Origin: Chloroflexi bacterium RBG_13_51_52
GTDB lineage: Bacteria; Chloroflexota; Dehalococcoidia; Dehalococcoidales; RBG-16-60-22
NCBI GenBank assembly: GCA_001796525.1
Contig: MGMT01000044.1
Coordinates: 1-15,205, forward strand
DNA: 15,205 bases
Direction of reading: 5' to 3'
Shown here: in pieces, positions 6,433 through 13,498 of the stretch
How the letters are laid out: each line of letters starts with the position of its first letter
Position numbering within the stretch: the stretch's first letter is position 1
Translations under genes and position numbers: made by a program
The notes under the pieces: model-generated
Database searches by the model: none
What the model saw: the letters and a program-made list of their open reading frames with translations, nothing else
Told to the model about the DNA's origin: nothing

Positions 6433-7713
6433 CTAAATATTTACTTCTTCATTCCAGTCCAGCATCAGTGTCTGGACGATATCGCCTTCATTAACCTTGT
6501 CTTTTTCTTCCGGGATGACCACCAGCCCGTTGGCCAGGCTCATGGACGTAAGTATCCCCGAGCCCTGCGGACCGGTTAACCTGGCATAATAGTGGCCGTT
6601 ACGCTTCCGGACTATCGCCCGGTCGTAGATACGCCTTCCGGCGTCGTTTTTCACCGTGTTCTCAATGATAGCTTCCACGGAGGGCTTGACCAGGTTCTTT
6701 TTACCCATCATTTTCAATAGCGCCGGCCTTACAAAAATCTCGAAGCTGACCATGCAGCTGGTGGCATTACCGGGCAGACCTAGGTGGGGTATACTCTTTG
6801 CTTTACCGTTTTTATCCCTGCCCTTTATCTTCCCGAAGGCCAACGGCTTCCCCGGCTTGACGCGTACTTTCCAGAAGACCATCTCGCCGTCCCTGGCCAG
6901 GATGTCCTTCACCATGTCGTAATCGCCCATGGAAACCCCGCCGGTCGTCAGTACCATATCTGTATCCTGCGCCTGTTGCAGCTTCTTCACCAGTTCCTTT
7001 TCGTCATCGCGGGCTATCCCTAGCATTTTAGGGATGCAGCCGTAGCGCTTGACCAGCCCCGCAACGCTGTAGGCGTTGCTATCATGTATCTTACCCTCGG
7101 GCAGCGGTTTATCGACTTCAACCAGTTCGTTGCCGGTGGAAAGCACCGCCACAACCGGACGGCGTATTACTTTAACCCGACTGTGCCCCATAGCGGCCAT
7201 CATACCCATTTCCGCCGGCCTGATAACGGTATCTTTCCTTAAGACTATCTTGCCGCGGCTGATATCTTCCCCTGCCAGTCTGATGTTTTGATCGGGTCTG
7301 GTCTCGGAAAAAACGGCTACTTCGTTTGCCCGTTGTTTGGCCGGGATGTCTTTAGGTTTCTGGTCGTCGGTATCTTCAAACTGCACGACGCTATCGGCGC
7401 CGGTGGGAATCGGCGCGCCGGTCATAATGCGTATCGCTGTTCCCGGCGCCACTTCTTTTCGGGACATACCTCCGGCTAATACCGTATCGATTACCTTTAG
7501 GATATTTGGCGTTTTTTCGCTGGCTCCTCTAGTATCATCCGACCGCACAGCAAAGCCGTCCATGGCGGAATTATCCAGCGGTGGCACGTTGATATCGGAG
7601 ATAATGTCCTCGGCAAGGACCTGCCCCAGTGATTCCATGATGGGGACAGTCTCTGTTTCCAGTACATTTACCTCGGCGAGTATCTTTTGCAGCGCTTCTT
7701 CAACGCTTAACAT
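6433..7713 (-). CDS. moeA: Molybdopterin molybdenumtransferase MoeA
   Basis: MoeA inserts molybdate into adenylylated molybdopterin in the cytoplasm. The product is 426 aa, close to the usual 400-420. In order I see DNSAMDGFAV (47-56), TGAPIPTGAD (domain II/III boundary), VVAVLSTGNELV opening the MogA-like fold, HDSNAYS, TTGGVSMGDYD (256-266), KPGKPLAFG and the active-site loop GLPGNATSCMVSFEIF. The C-terminal beta domain follows, ending in GDIVQTLML. All motifs needed for activity are present. The ATG lies 2 nt after the mobA stop, with GGAG about 10 nt upstream inside mobA, so it is translated from the same mRNA. A short Lys/Asp-rich insert (DDQKPKDIPAKQR) follows the TGAPIPTGAD region. Confidence 0.97.
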   Translation of the reverse strand: MLSVEEALQKILAEVNVLETETVPIMESLGQVLAEDIISDINVPPLDNSAMDGFAVRSDDTRGASEKTPNILKVIDTVLAGGMSRKEVAPGTAIRIMTGAPIPTGADSVVQFEDTDDQKPKDIPAKQRANEVAVFSETRPDQNIRLAGEDISRGKIVLRKDTVIRPAEMGMMAAMGHSRVKVIRRPVVAVLSTGNELVEVDKPLPEGKIHDSNAYSVAGLVKRYGCIPKMLGIARDDEKELVKKLQQAQDTDMVLTTGGVSMGDYDMVKDILARDGEMVFWKVRVKPGKPLAFGKIKGRDKNGKAKSIPHLGLPGNATSCMVSFEIFVRPALLKMMGKKNLVKPSVEAIIENTVKNDAGRRIYDRAIVRKRNGHYYARLTGPQGSGILTSMSLANGLVVIPEEKDKVNEGDIVQTLMLDWNEEVNI

Positions 7714-7715
7714 TG

Positions 7716-8321
7716 CTAGGCAGCTCCTTCGGCTATCTTTTTGGCTCGTTCCAGGTCTTCTCTGGTATTGATGTTGAAGAAACTCAAGTGATTCGGGTCG
7801 AACTGGTCGATTTCCCTGGCTTCAACGTACCTTACTTTTACATGTTTAAAAAGCTCGACGATTACTTTCTTGCCCTGCTCCAGTATCGTGTTAATGGGTT
7901 TGATACAATTCCTGGAATATATGGCATGCAGCGGCTCGTACCAGTTGTTAACTCGCGGTAAAATAAAATCGTAGCCGTCTGCAACCTTTATCATATATCG
8001 CAATAAAGACCCGTTTAAAAAAGGCATATCAGCCGCAACAACAAGATTATAAAACGATTTTGATTTTACCAGTCCGGTATATATTCCGCCCAGAGAGCCT
8101 TGCCCGGGATAAATATCATTTACTGCTTTTACTTTTGGGTGGTTCGCCAGTTGGGCGAAGGTTCTCTCTTTCGCTGTAACGATAATTATTTCTCTACTGA
8201 TCGGTTCTACTTGGGATATTACTTTTTCGAGTAGGCTTGTGTTGCCGATTCTTTCTAAAACCTTGTCATGACCGAAGCGTATGCTTTTGCCACCAGCCAG
8301 GATAATACAGCTTATATCCAA
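7716..8321 (-). CDS. mobA: Molybdenum cofactor guanylyltransferase MobA
   Basis: MobA transfers GMP from GTP to molybdenum-molybdopterin to make the dinucleotide cofactor used by formate dehydrogenases and other DMSO-reductase-family enzymes. The 201-aa product has the nucleotidyltransferase signature CIILAGGKSIRFGHDK at the N-terminus (5-20), GQGSLGGIYTGL for guanine recognition, VVAADMPFL with the metal-binding Asp, and NINTREDL near the end. The only possible start is TTG at 8319-8321: five codons upstream in frame is a TAA stop, and the nearby ATG is in another frame. The Shine-Dalgarno is weak (ACAGG about 8 nt upstream). It is the first gene of mobA-moeA-mobB-DUF362, with its own promoter. 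Confidence 0.93.
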   Translation of the reverse strand: MDISCIILAGGKSIRFGHDKVLERIGNTSLLEKVISQVEPISREIIIVTAKERTFAQLANHPKVKAVNDIYPGQGSLGGIYTGLVKSKSFYNLVVAADMPFLNGSLLRYMIKVADGYDFILPRVNNWYEPLHAIYSRNCIKPINTILEQGKKVIVELFKHVKVRYVEAREIDQFDPNHLSFFNINTREDLERAKKIAEGAA

Positions 8322-8356
8322 ATCATCTGCCTGTTTTTAGCGCGAACTCAACCCCC

Positions 8357-8384
8357 TATATATTATTATACTACAGAGAGTCAA
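8357..8384 (-). promoter_or_regulatory. Candidate promoter of the mobA operon within an imperfect inverted repeat
   Basis: On the minus strand TTGACT (8379-8384) and TATATA (8357-8362) are 16 bp apart. The promoter is flanked by AACCCCCTAT (8350-8359) and ATAGGGGTT (8391-8399) on the plus strand, an inverted repeat with one extra C whose left arm overlaps the -10 box. The promoter boxes are seen directly; that the repeat is an operator is a guess. Confidence 0.5.
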
Positions 8385-8411
8385 TAGAGAATAGGGGTTT
8401 GGTTTGCATTA

Positions 8412-8439
8412 TTATCAAATAATTGTAAAATAATATATA
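8412..8439 (+). promoter_or_regulatory. Weak candidate promoter of the methyltransferase gene
   Basis: TTATCA (8412-8417) and TATATA (8434-8439) are 16 bp apart, 50 bp before the ATG at 8490. The surrounding sequence is very AT-rich, so chance matches are likely. Confidence 0.3.
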
Positions 8440-8489
8440 CCAAAAACGTAGAAATTAGTCCTAGTGATTTTAGATACAGGAAGGGCTGA

Positions 8490-9401
8490 ATGGAAGAAGG
8501 AAAACCGAGTGGAACCGCCATTTTTGCTTCACTTAGCCGGGCCGCCCACATCTTCTTGGATGGTGAACCGAAGATTCTTCGGGATGATTTTGCCCTGGGG
8601 TTGAGTGGTTTACAAAACGAAGTCGAACTAAAAAATGCCCTGAAGGCATTACGCACGCAATTCAGGCAGAGAACAACCCCGGAATTAGCTCAATGTGTAT
8701 TACATACAATGCGTGGTTTTGCCGTACTGCGGCACCGTTATACCGAGGACGAACTGACTAAAGCTATAAATCGTGGAATATCACAATATGTGATTCTGGG
8801 GGCTGGGCTTGATTCCTTCGCCTATCGACGGAGAGACCTTGAAAACAAATTGCACATCTTTGAGGTCGACCACCCAGCTTCACAACAATGGAAGAAATTA
8901 CGTTTGAAGGAACTCAATATCAGTCTACCATGTAACCTTGCCTTCGTGCCTGTGGATTTCGAAAAGCAGGCATTGACAGATGAACTCTGTAATCACGGCT
9001 ATAAAAAGAATATGCCGACTTTTTTCTCTTGGCTGGGAGTAACGTGTTACCTTACGGAGGCAGCGGTTTTTCAGACTTTGCGGGAGATTGCTTCTATGCT
9101 GCCCGGGAGCGAGGTCGTCTTCGATTATGCGCTTTCAGAATTACTGTTGAGTGACGGAGAACGCAAAATATGGGCTTTAGGTCAAGCAAATCCCAGTGAA
9201 CCGGATATAACTCAGTTCGAACCAAATAGCCTAGCAAAGCGTTTAAGAGAAACTGGATTTTCTGAGGTGTTGGATTTTGGTACAAAGCAAGCAAACGCTC
9301 GATACTTTAACGGCCGCACTGACGAGCTATCTCCATCTGTACTAAATGGGCTGTCTGCATCTGTCATTAGATTATTTCATATCATGAAAGCAAAAGTCTG
9401 A
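8490..9401 (+). CDS. Class I SAM-dependent methyltransferase, leucine carboxyl methyltransferase family
   Basis: The 303-aa product belongs to the LCMT/PPM1-like methyltransferases (Pfam Methyltransf_4-type naming varies; family name leucine carboxyl methyltransferase). Motif I is VILGAGLDSFAYR (101-113), the acidic SAM-ribose motif is FEVDHPASQQWKKLRL (124-139), and the post-strand-4 motif is WLGVTCYLTEAAVFQTL. The N-terminal helices ahead of the Rossmann fold (residues 1-95) are typical for this family, which methylates carboxylates of small molecules or proteins; the substrate here cannot be told. AGGAAGG lies 5 nt before the ATG. It is a single gene on the plus strand between two minus-strand operons, diverging from mobA and converging on the HAD-kinase gene with only 7 bp between the stops. 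Its isolation and AT-rich upstream region allow, but do not prove, acquisition by transfer. Confidence 0.9.
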   Translation: MEEGKPSGTAIFASLSRAAHIFLDGEPKILRDDFALGLSGLQNEVELKNALKALRTQFRQRTTPELAQCVLHTMRGFAVLRHRYTEDELTKAINRGISQYVILGAGLDSFAYRRRDLENKLHIFEVDHPASQQWKKLRLKELNISLPCNLAFVPVDFEKQALTDELCNHGYKKNMPTFFSWLGVTCYLTEAAVFQTLREIASMLPGSEVVFDYALSELLLSDGERKIWALGQANPSEPDITQFEPNSLAKRLRETGFSEVLDFGTKQANARYFNGRTDELSPSVLNGLSASVIRLFHIMKAKV

Positions 9402-9408
9402 GAATACG

Positions 9409-10698
9409 CTAACCTTTAATCTTCGGGTATTCCCAGTCAATGTTATCGATAATCATATCCGTTACTTTAGTAGGGGGATATTCTTCTAAATACTTTACCT
9501 GTGCCGGCAGGTACTTTTTATCGTACTTTTTTACATCTGCTTCTGAATCTCTTATAATAGCCCGTCTTTTACTTTCCTCTAAAGTTATATCAAGGAATAT
9601 TTTATAGTCGATATACGACGCTAATTCCTTCCTGAATAAGAATACCCCCTCAAAAATCACTATCGTATTTTGCTTAATATGATATTCTCTCTCGACTTCG
9701 TATTTGTCTGTATTAAGGTCGAGTGTCTTCAGTCTTAAGGATAATAGTCTCTTCTCTTTGATTGGAGACAGCAACTTCTCAACAATGAGATTAATGCTAA
9801 AACTTCTGTGATAGTAATTATCAGCCTGGTCCTTACCGGCGTACCGGATTGCTTTAGGATTATGAAAATCGTCGAGGTGTATTAGCTGCGTCTGATATCC
9901 TTTGGTTCTAAGGTAAGTTCCCAGCGACTCCGCAAATTGTGTTTTCCCAGCCCCGTCAATCCCATTTATCCCGATGACGAAGGCTTTATCTTTTTGTTTT
10001 TTCTGCTCTACCTCTTCAATGATTTTCTGGAATATCGCCAGCCTCCGGTCGAAGATAACGAGCAGGTCATCGAATTTATTAATGTTGATATCCGCCTGCT
10101 CCGGTTCTTCCCCGCCGTAGCCGAAAAGCACGCCTATAGACAGGGAATCGGTATCTCTGGCAGCCTCGATGTCATGGGACCTGTCGCCGACTACCGCCGC
10201 CGTCAGCTCGCCGAATTTCCCCTTGATTTTCCTCACCAGTTCCGGTTTGGTCAGGTTATTGTCCTGTATGCATTCTATATAATCGAAGTACCCTCTGATA
10301 CCCAGAGCTGACATTACAATATTGAGGTACATCGTGGACGCATTGGTATACTGCGCCAGCTTGTAGCCCCGCTTTCTCAAGGCTGCCAGCGTTTCCTTTA
10401 CTCCCGGGTAGGCTTGCGCCATATCGCGGAATGTTGCTTCATACTCTGCTCGTACCTTTTCTCTGATTTCCGGAATTGATAAATGACTGTCCGGCGGTGT
10501 GATAAATTCGTAAAGGCTGCCTTTGGCGGAGGCTGTCGTTACCCCGAAAAATTGATTGATTTCCTCCGGACTGAAAGTGACTTGCCATCCCAACTTGGAA
10601 AATGCCCTCTTTATCGACTCGTAGACGGCCGGCAGGGAGGGTATAATCGTCCCGTCCATGTCAAAGATAATCAGGTTGACATCGTTAGGATTTATCAT
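9409..10698 (-). CDS. HAD-family phosphatase fused to a uridine-kinase-like P-loop domain
   Basis: This 429-aa protein joins two complete enzymes. Residues 1 to about 225 are a haloacid-dehalogenase phosphatase of the phosphoglycolate phosphatase type: motif I FDMDGT (nucleophile Asp13, Asp15), motif II YTNAS, motif III Lys in TKPELVRKI and motif IV GDRSHDIEAA. A helical linker (about 215-238, IIEEVEQKKQKDK) leads to a kinase domain with Walker A GIDGAGKT (246-253, Lys252), LDDFHNP and the lid-side segment VIFEGVFLFRKEL, resembling uridine kinase and phosphoribulokinase-like enzymes. The phosphatase and kinase may act on related nucleosides or sugars, but the substrate is not visible. The ATG is 7 nt after the preceding hydrolase stop, with no clear Shine-Dalgarno, so translation probably depends on coupling. 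It is the last gene of the right-hand minus-strand cluster. Confidence 0.9.
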   Translation of the reverse strand: MINPNDVNLIIFDMDGTIIPSLPAVYESIKRAFSKLGWQVTFSPEEINQFFGVTTASAKGSLYEFITPPDSHLSIPEIREKVRAEYEATFRDMAQAYPGVKETLAALRKRGYKLAQYTNASTMYLNIVMSALGIRGYFDYIECIQDNNLTKPELVRKIKGKFGELTAAVVGDRSHDIEAARDTDSLSIGVLFGYGGEEPEQADININKFDDLLVIFDRRLAIFQKIIEEVEQKKQKDKAFVIGINGIDGAGKTQFAESLGTYLRTKGYQTQLIHLDDFHNPKAIRYAGKDQADNYYHRSFSINLIVEKLLSPIKEKRLLSLRLKTLDLNTDKYEVEREYHIKQNTIVIFEGVFLFRKELASYIDYKIFLDITLEESKRRAIIRDSEADVKKYDKKYLPAQVKYLEEYPPTKVTDMIIDNIDWEYPKIKG

Positions 10699-10705
10699 TA
10701 GTGGC

Positions 10706-11347
10706 TTATAGCGATTGCTTTAATACTATTATCTGTGGCAGGCTAGGTAATTTTCCTGCCTTTAGTTCTATTCTGCTTTCCTTCGAACGGGTCACGTTGC
10801 CCTTGTCCTTGAGAAAAGGCTCGACATCGGAAATGGGGAAGCTGAGTTTTGCCGTCTTGTAATGCATGGGGATAATCACTCTCGGCTTAAGCTGGTCGCA
10901 GACTTTGGCTGCTGTCGCGGCATCAATGGTGAAAAAACCCCCCACCGGAATCATTAAAACGTCCACCTTGCCGATGGCTTTCACCTGGTCGTCTGTTAAT
11001 TCATGGCCCAGGTCTCCCGCGTGGCAGACGTTTATACCGTCGACATTGAAACAGAATATCGTGTTTTTCCCCCGCTGACTTCCCCCTTTGTCATCATGCG
11101 CCGTAGCTACGGCTTTGATATTGATGCCCTTGACCTCTTCGCTGGCTTTCACTATTTTTGGTTTGCCCGCCACGGCCGATACGTTATTGTGGTCGCCGTG
11201 TTCGTGGCTTACGGTAACGATATCTGCTGTTTCCTTTATCGCGCTGTGCTTTAGTCCGTCTGAAGTCTCATAAGGGTCGGTGATAATACGCGTGCCTTTC
11301 TCCGATGTGATTAAAAACGCGGCATGGGCTAAATACTTTATTTTCAT
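10706..11347 (-). CDS. Metal-dependent hydrolase, metallo-beta-lactamase fold (UPF0173-like)
   Basis: The 213-aa product opens MKIKYLAHAAFLIT, typical of the small UPF0173/UlaG-like branch of the metallo-beta-lactamase fold. The metal-binding motif is SHEHGDHNN (His48, His50, Asp52, His53), followed by CHAGDLGH (His109, Asp112) and a later PMHYKT that supplies a further His. The set needed for a binuclear metal centre is present. Substrates in this branch are mostly unknown; phosphodiester or lactone hydrolysis would be typical chemistry. AGGAGG lies 7 nt before the ATG. It sits 19 nt after the pepA stop and 7 nt before the HAD-kinase gene, in the same transcription unit. No signal peptide, so cytoplasmic. 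Confidence 0.92.
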   Translation of the reverse strand: MKIKYLAHAAFLITSEKGTRIITDPYETSDGLKHSAIKETADIVTVSHEHGDHNNVSAVAGKPKIVKASEEVKGINIKAVATAHDDKGGSQRGKNTIFCFNVDGINVCHAGDLGHELTDDQVKAIGKVDVLMIPVGGFFTIDAATAAKVCDQLKPRVIIPMHYKTAKLSFPISDVEPFLKDKGNVTRSKESRIELKAGKLPSLPQIIVLKQSL

Positions 11348-11366
11348 TTACGCGCCTCCTGTGCTC

Positions 11367-12863
11367 TTATTTCTTTACCTGTGCCAGTACGAAGTTTACC
11401 AGCGTCCTGACCGGCACGCCGGTAGCCCCCTTGACCAGGTAGCCCTTATCCTTATCGGTATCGGCGGTCCCGGCGATATCCAGGTGCACCCAGGGAGTCT
11501 TGTCCACGAACTCCTCCAGGAACTTGGCGGCGGTGATAGCTCCTCCGTATCTGTTGCCGATATTTTTAATATCGGCAACGTCGCTTTTAATGAACTCTCT
11601 GTATTCTTCGAACATGGGCAGCTGCCAGGCAGACTCGCCGGCATCATTCGCTGCGGCGACTACTTTGTCCAGCATTATCTGGTTATTAGTGAAAGCGCCG
11701 GAGCAAATTTTCCCCAAGGCTATCTGGCAGGCGCCGGTCAGAGTGGCTACATCGATGATGGCTTTAGCTTTGCGTTTCGCGGCGTAGCTTAAGGCATCGG
11801 CAAGTATCAGCCGTCCCTCGGCATCCGTATTGAGTACCTCGATAGTCTTGCCGTTCATGGCGCTGATGATATCGCCTGGCTTCATAGCCGTTCCGCTCGG
11901 TAAGTTCTCCGTTGCCGGGACGAATGCCGTTACGTTTATCTTCGGTTTGAGCTGGGCAAGAGCGGTCAGCGTTGCTAGCGCGGCAGCCCCGCCCGCCATA
12001 TCCCCCTTCATATCCGCCATATTTTCCGAGGGCTTAATGGAAATGCCTCCCGAATCGAAGGTGATTCCCTTGCCGACCAATGCTAAATCGATTTCACTGG
12101 ATTCACGGCCTTTATAAGTGAGTATGATAAACTTTGGCGGCTGCTGACTCCCCTGTGAGACTCCCAGCAGCCCTCCCATCCCCAGCTCTTTCATTTTAGC
12201 TCTATCGAGGATTTCCACTTTGAGCCCGTACTTTTTAGCCAGCTGGCGGGTGGTATTTGCCATTTGCGTCGGCGTCATGAAATTGCCCGGTTCGTTGACC
12301 ATGTCCCGCGCGTAATTGGCGGCTTCCGCCATTATCTTGCCCCTGGCGATGGCTTTTTCTACCTGCTTCTTTTCCTTGCCGACTATCGTGAGTTCCTTTA
12401 TCTCCCCGAAGTTATTTTCCTTTTTGGTGATGTATCGACGGAAAGTGTAAAGCCCCAGCATGGCGCCTTCGGTCATCGCCTGGACGGCGTCTTCGGTTTT
12501 TATCTTGTTTATTCCCTCTCCCGCGATGACACTGGCTATGCTGCTGACGCCTTTGCCCCGAAGATAGCGGCAGGCTTCGGCAATAGCGCCGCGTACTTTA
12601 TTGATGGTCAGTTCCTTTTTATTGCCCAGTCCCAGAACAACGACTTTGCTCGCCGGCAGTTTTCCCATGCTGTGCAGGAGCGTAATTTCGTTAATTTTGC
12701 CTTTGATATCTTTCTGTTTGATTAAATTTGATATGGCGCCCCCCAGTATTTTATCGATGTCTGCGGCCGCACCTTCGGGCTGTTTCACCCCCTCGAAATG
12801 ATTGACTATGATGGCTCCGGTTTTTATGCCGGTAATATTATCGGTGGTGGCTTTAATTTCCAT
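11367..12863 (-). CDS. pepA: Leucyl aminopeptidase (M17 family)
   Basis: PepA removes N-terminal residues from peptides with a two-metal centre and works as a hexamer in the cytoplasm. The 498-aa product is the standard length. The N-terminal M17 macro-like domain covers about 1-160. The catalytic domain has GKGITFDSGGISIKP (Lys265, Asp270, Lys277), MKGDMAGGAA (Asp288) and the family signature NTDAEGRLILADAL (Asp347, Glu349, Arg351). All these residues line up with E. coli PepA at a constant offset of five, so the enzyme should be active. The ATG is 14 nt after the upstream kinase stop, with AGGAG about 9 nt upstream. Some PepA proteins also bind DNA; nothing here shows that. Confidence 0.97.
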   Translation of the reverse strand: MEIKATTDNITGIKTGAIIVNHFEGVKQPEGAAADIDKILGGAISNLIKQKDIKGKINEITLLHSMGKLPASKVVVLGLGNKKELTINKVRGAIAEACRYLRGKGVSSIASVIAGEGINKIKTEDAVQAMTEGAMLGLYTFRRYITKKENNFGEIKELTIVGKEKKQVEKAIARGKIMAEAANYARDMVNEPGNFMTPTQMANTTRQLAKKYGLKVEILDRAKMKELGMGGLLGVSQGSQQPPKFIILTYKGRESSEIDLALVGKGITFDSGGISIKPSENMADMKGDMAGGAAALATLTALAQLKPKINVTAFVPATENLPSGTAMKPGDIISAMNGKTIEVLNTDAEGRLILADALSYAAKRKAKAIIDVATLTGACQIALGKICSGAFTNNQIMLDKVVAAANDAGESAWQLPMFEEYREFIKSDVADIKNIGNRYGGAITAAKFLEEFVDKTPWVHLDIAGTADTDKDKGYLVKGATGVPVRTLVNFVLAQVKK

Positions 12864-12877
12864 TTAAAGGTCTCCTT

Positions 12878-13465
12878 TCATCGCTTCGCTTCACGTACTA
12901 CTTTATCAATCACGGACGTAATATCGTTGGACGTATCTACGGTAAAATGGTTGCGGCTGATTTTCTGTGCTGTGGCTTGCAGCTTCTGATAAACTGCCCA
13001 GCCCGCGTCGGAGTTGTCCTTAATGTTCTTTCTTTCCATCCTATTTTTAAGTCGCTTTTGCACCAGTTCCGGCGGTGCTTGAACGCTTACCATGATTAGC
13101 CTCGCGTTGTGTCGTTCGGCGATATTATAGATGCGTTCCCGGTGTCGCTCTTCGAGATTGGTCGAATCCAGTATGACGGGTATTCCTTTTTTAAGCAGGT
13201 CTTCTATTAAATAATATATCGTTCGGAAAAGGTAGGCGCTTTCGTCGGCGGAATATGCCGGCGCGGTGAAAAGCTGCTTGCGCAGGGCGTCGCTTTCCAG
13301 GATGAGAAAGGGTAAACGCTCCGCCAGCCGACGGCAGAAGCAGGATTTGCCGGTCCCGGGCAGCCCGCTGACCATGATAAAGATAGGTTGCGCTTCCGCT
13401 TCGGGGATCGTGGTAAAGCTACCAGCCAGTCGTTTGGCATCGGCGATAACCTGCGGAACTTTCAT
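12878..13465 (-). CDS. P-loop ATP-binding protein, AAA_33-type kinase of unknown substrate
   Basis: The 195-aa product has a Walker A motif GLPGTGKS (34-41) after a 26-residue helical N-terminus, then LILESDALRKQL (the SD..R pattern of polynucleotide-kinase/zeta-toxin-like kinases), VILDSTNLEERHRERI as the Walker B and substrate-side strand, and a lid region with LKNRMERKN. This layout fits the AAA_33 small kinases, which phosphorylate nucleic acid ends, antibiotics, sugars or tRNA; the substrate cannot be read from sequence. No antitoxin-like partner is next to it, so a toxin role is unlikely. The start is ATG 13463-13465, with AAGGG directly against it instead of at normal spacing, and a perfect TATAAT 7 nt upstream. 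It lies 33 nt after degV and 14 nt before pepA. Confidence 0.88.
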   Translation of the reverse strand: MKVPQVIADAKRLAGSFTTIPEAEAQPIFIMVSGLPGTGKSCFCRRLAERLPFLILESDALRKQLFTAPAYSADESAYLFRTIYYLIEDLLKKGIPVILDSTNLEERHRERIYNIAERHNARLIMVSVQAPPELVQKRLKNRMERKNIKDNSDAGWAVYQKLQATAQKISRNHFTVDTSNDITSVIDKVVREAKR

Positions 13466-13472
13466 CCCTTAG

Positions 13473-13478
13473 ATTATA
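13473..13478 (-). promoter_or_regulatory. Possible -10 box giving a leaderless kinase mRNA
   Basis: A perfect TATAAT on the minus strand ends 7 nt before the ATG at 13465, so transcription from it would begin at or next to the start codon. The -35 region 17 bp upstream (TAGCCA) is poor, which keeps this uncertain. Confidence 0.3.
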
Positions 13479-13498
13479 GATTGTTTCGATCTGTTTGG

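Noticed and set aside
7337..7771. Plus-strand 144-codon open frame
   Set aside because: It is antisense to the moeA start and mobA end and shows no coding features.
9402..9432. GAATAC / GTATTC inverted repeat at the convergent junction
   Set aside because: Only 6 bp with a 19-nt loop, AT-rich and inside the HAD-kinase coding end; too weak for a terminator.
11280..11792. Plus-strand 170-codon open frame
   Set aside because: It is antisense to the MBL-fold hydrolase start and the pepA 3' end, both clear genes; shadow frame.
12264..12725. Plus-strand 153-codon open frame
   Set aside because: It lies wholly antisense to pepA, whose catalytic motifs are intact; the translation has no recognisable domain and no ribosome binding site.
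12878..13465. Zeta-type toxin of a toxin-antitoxin pair
   Set aside because: The P-loop fold is similar, but both neighbours are housekeeping genes and no small antitoxin gene is adjacent.
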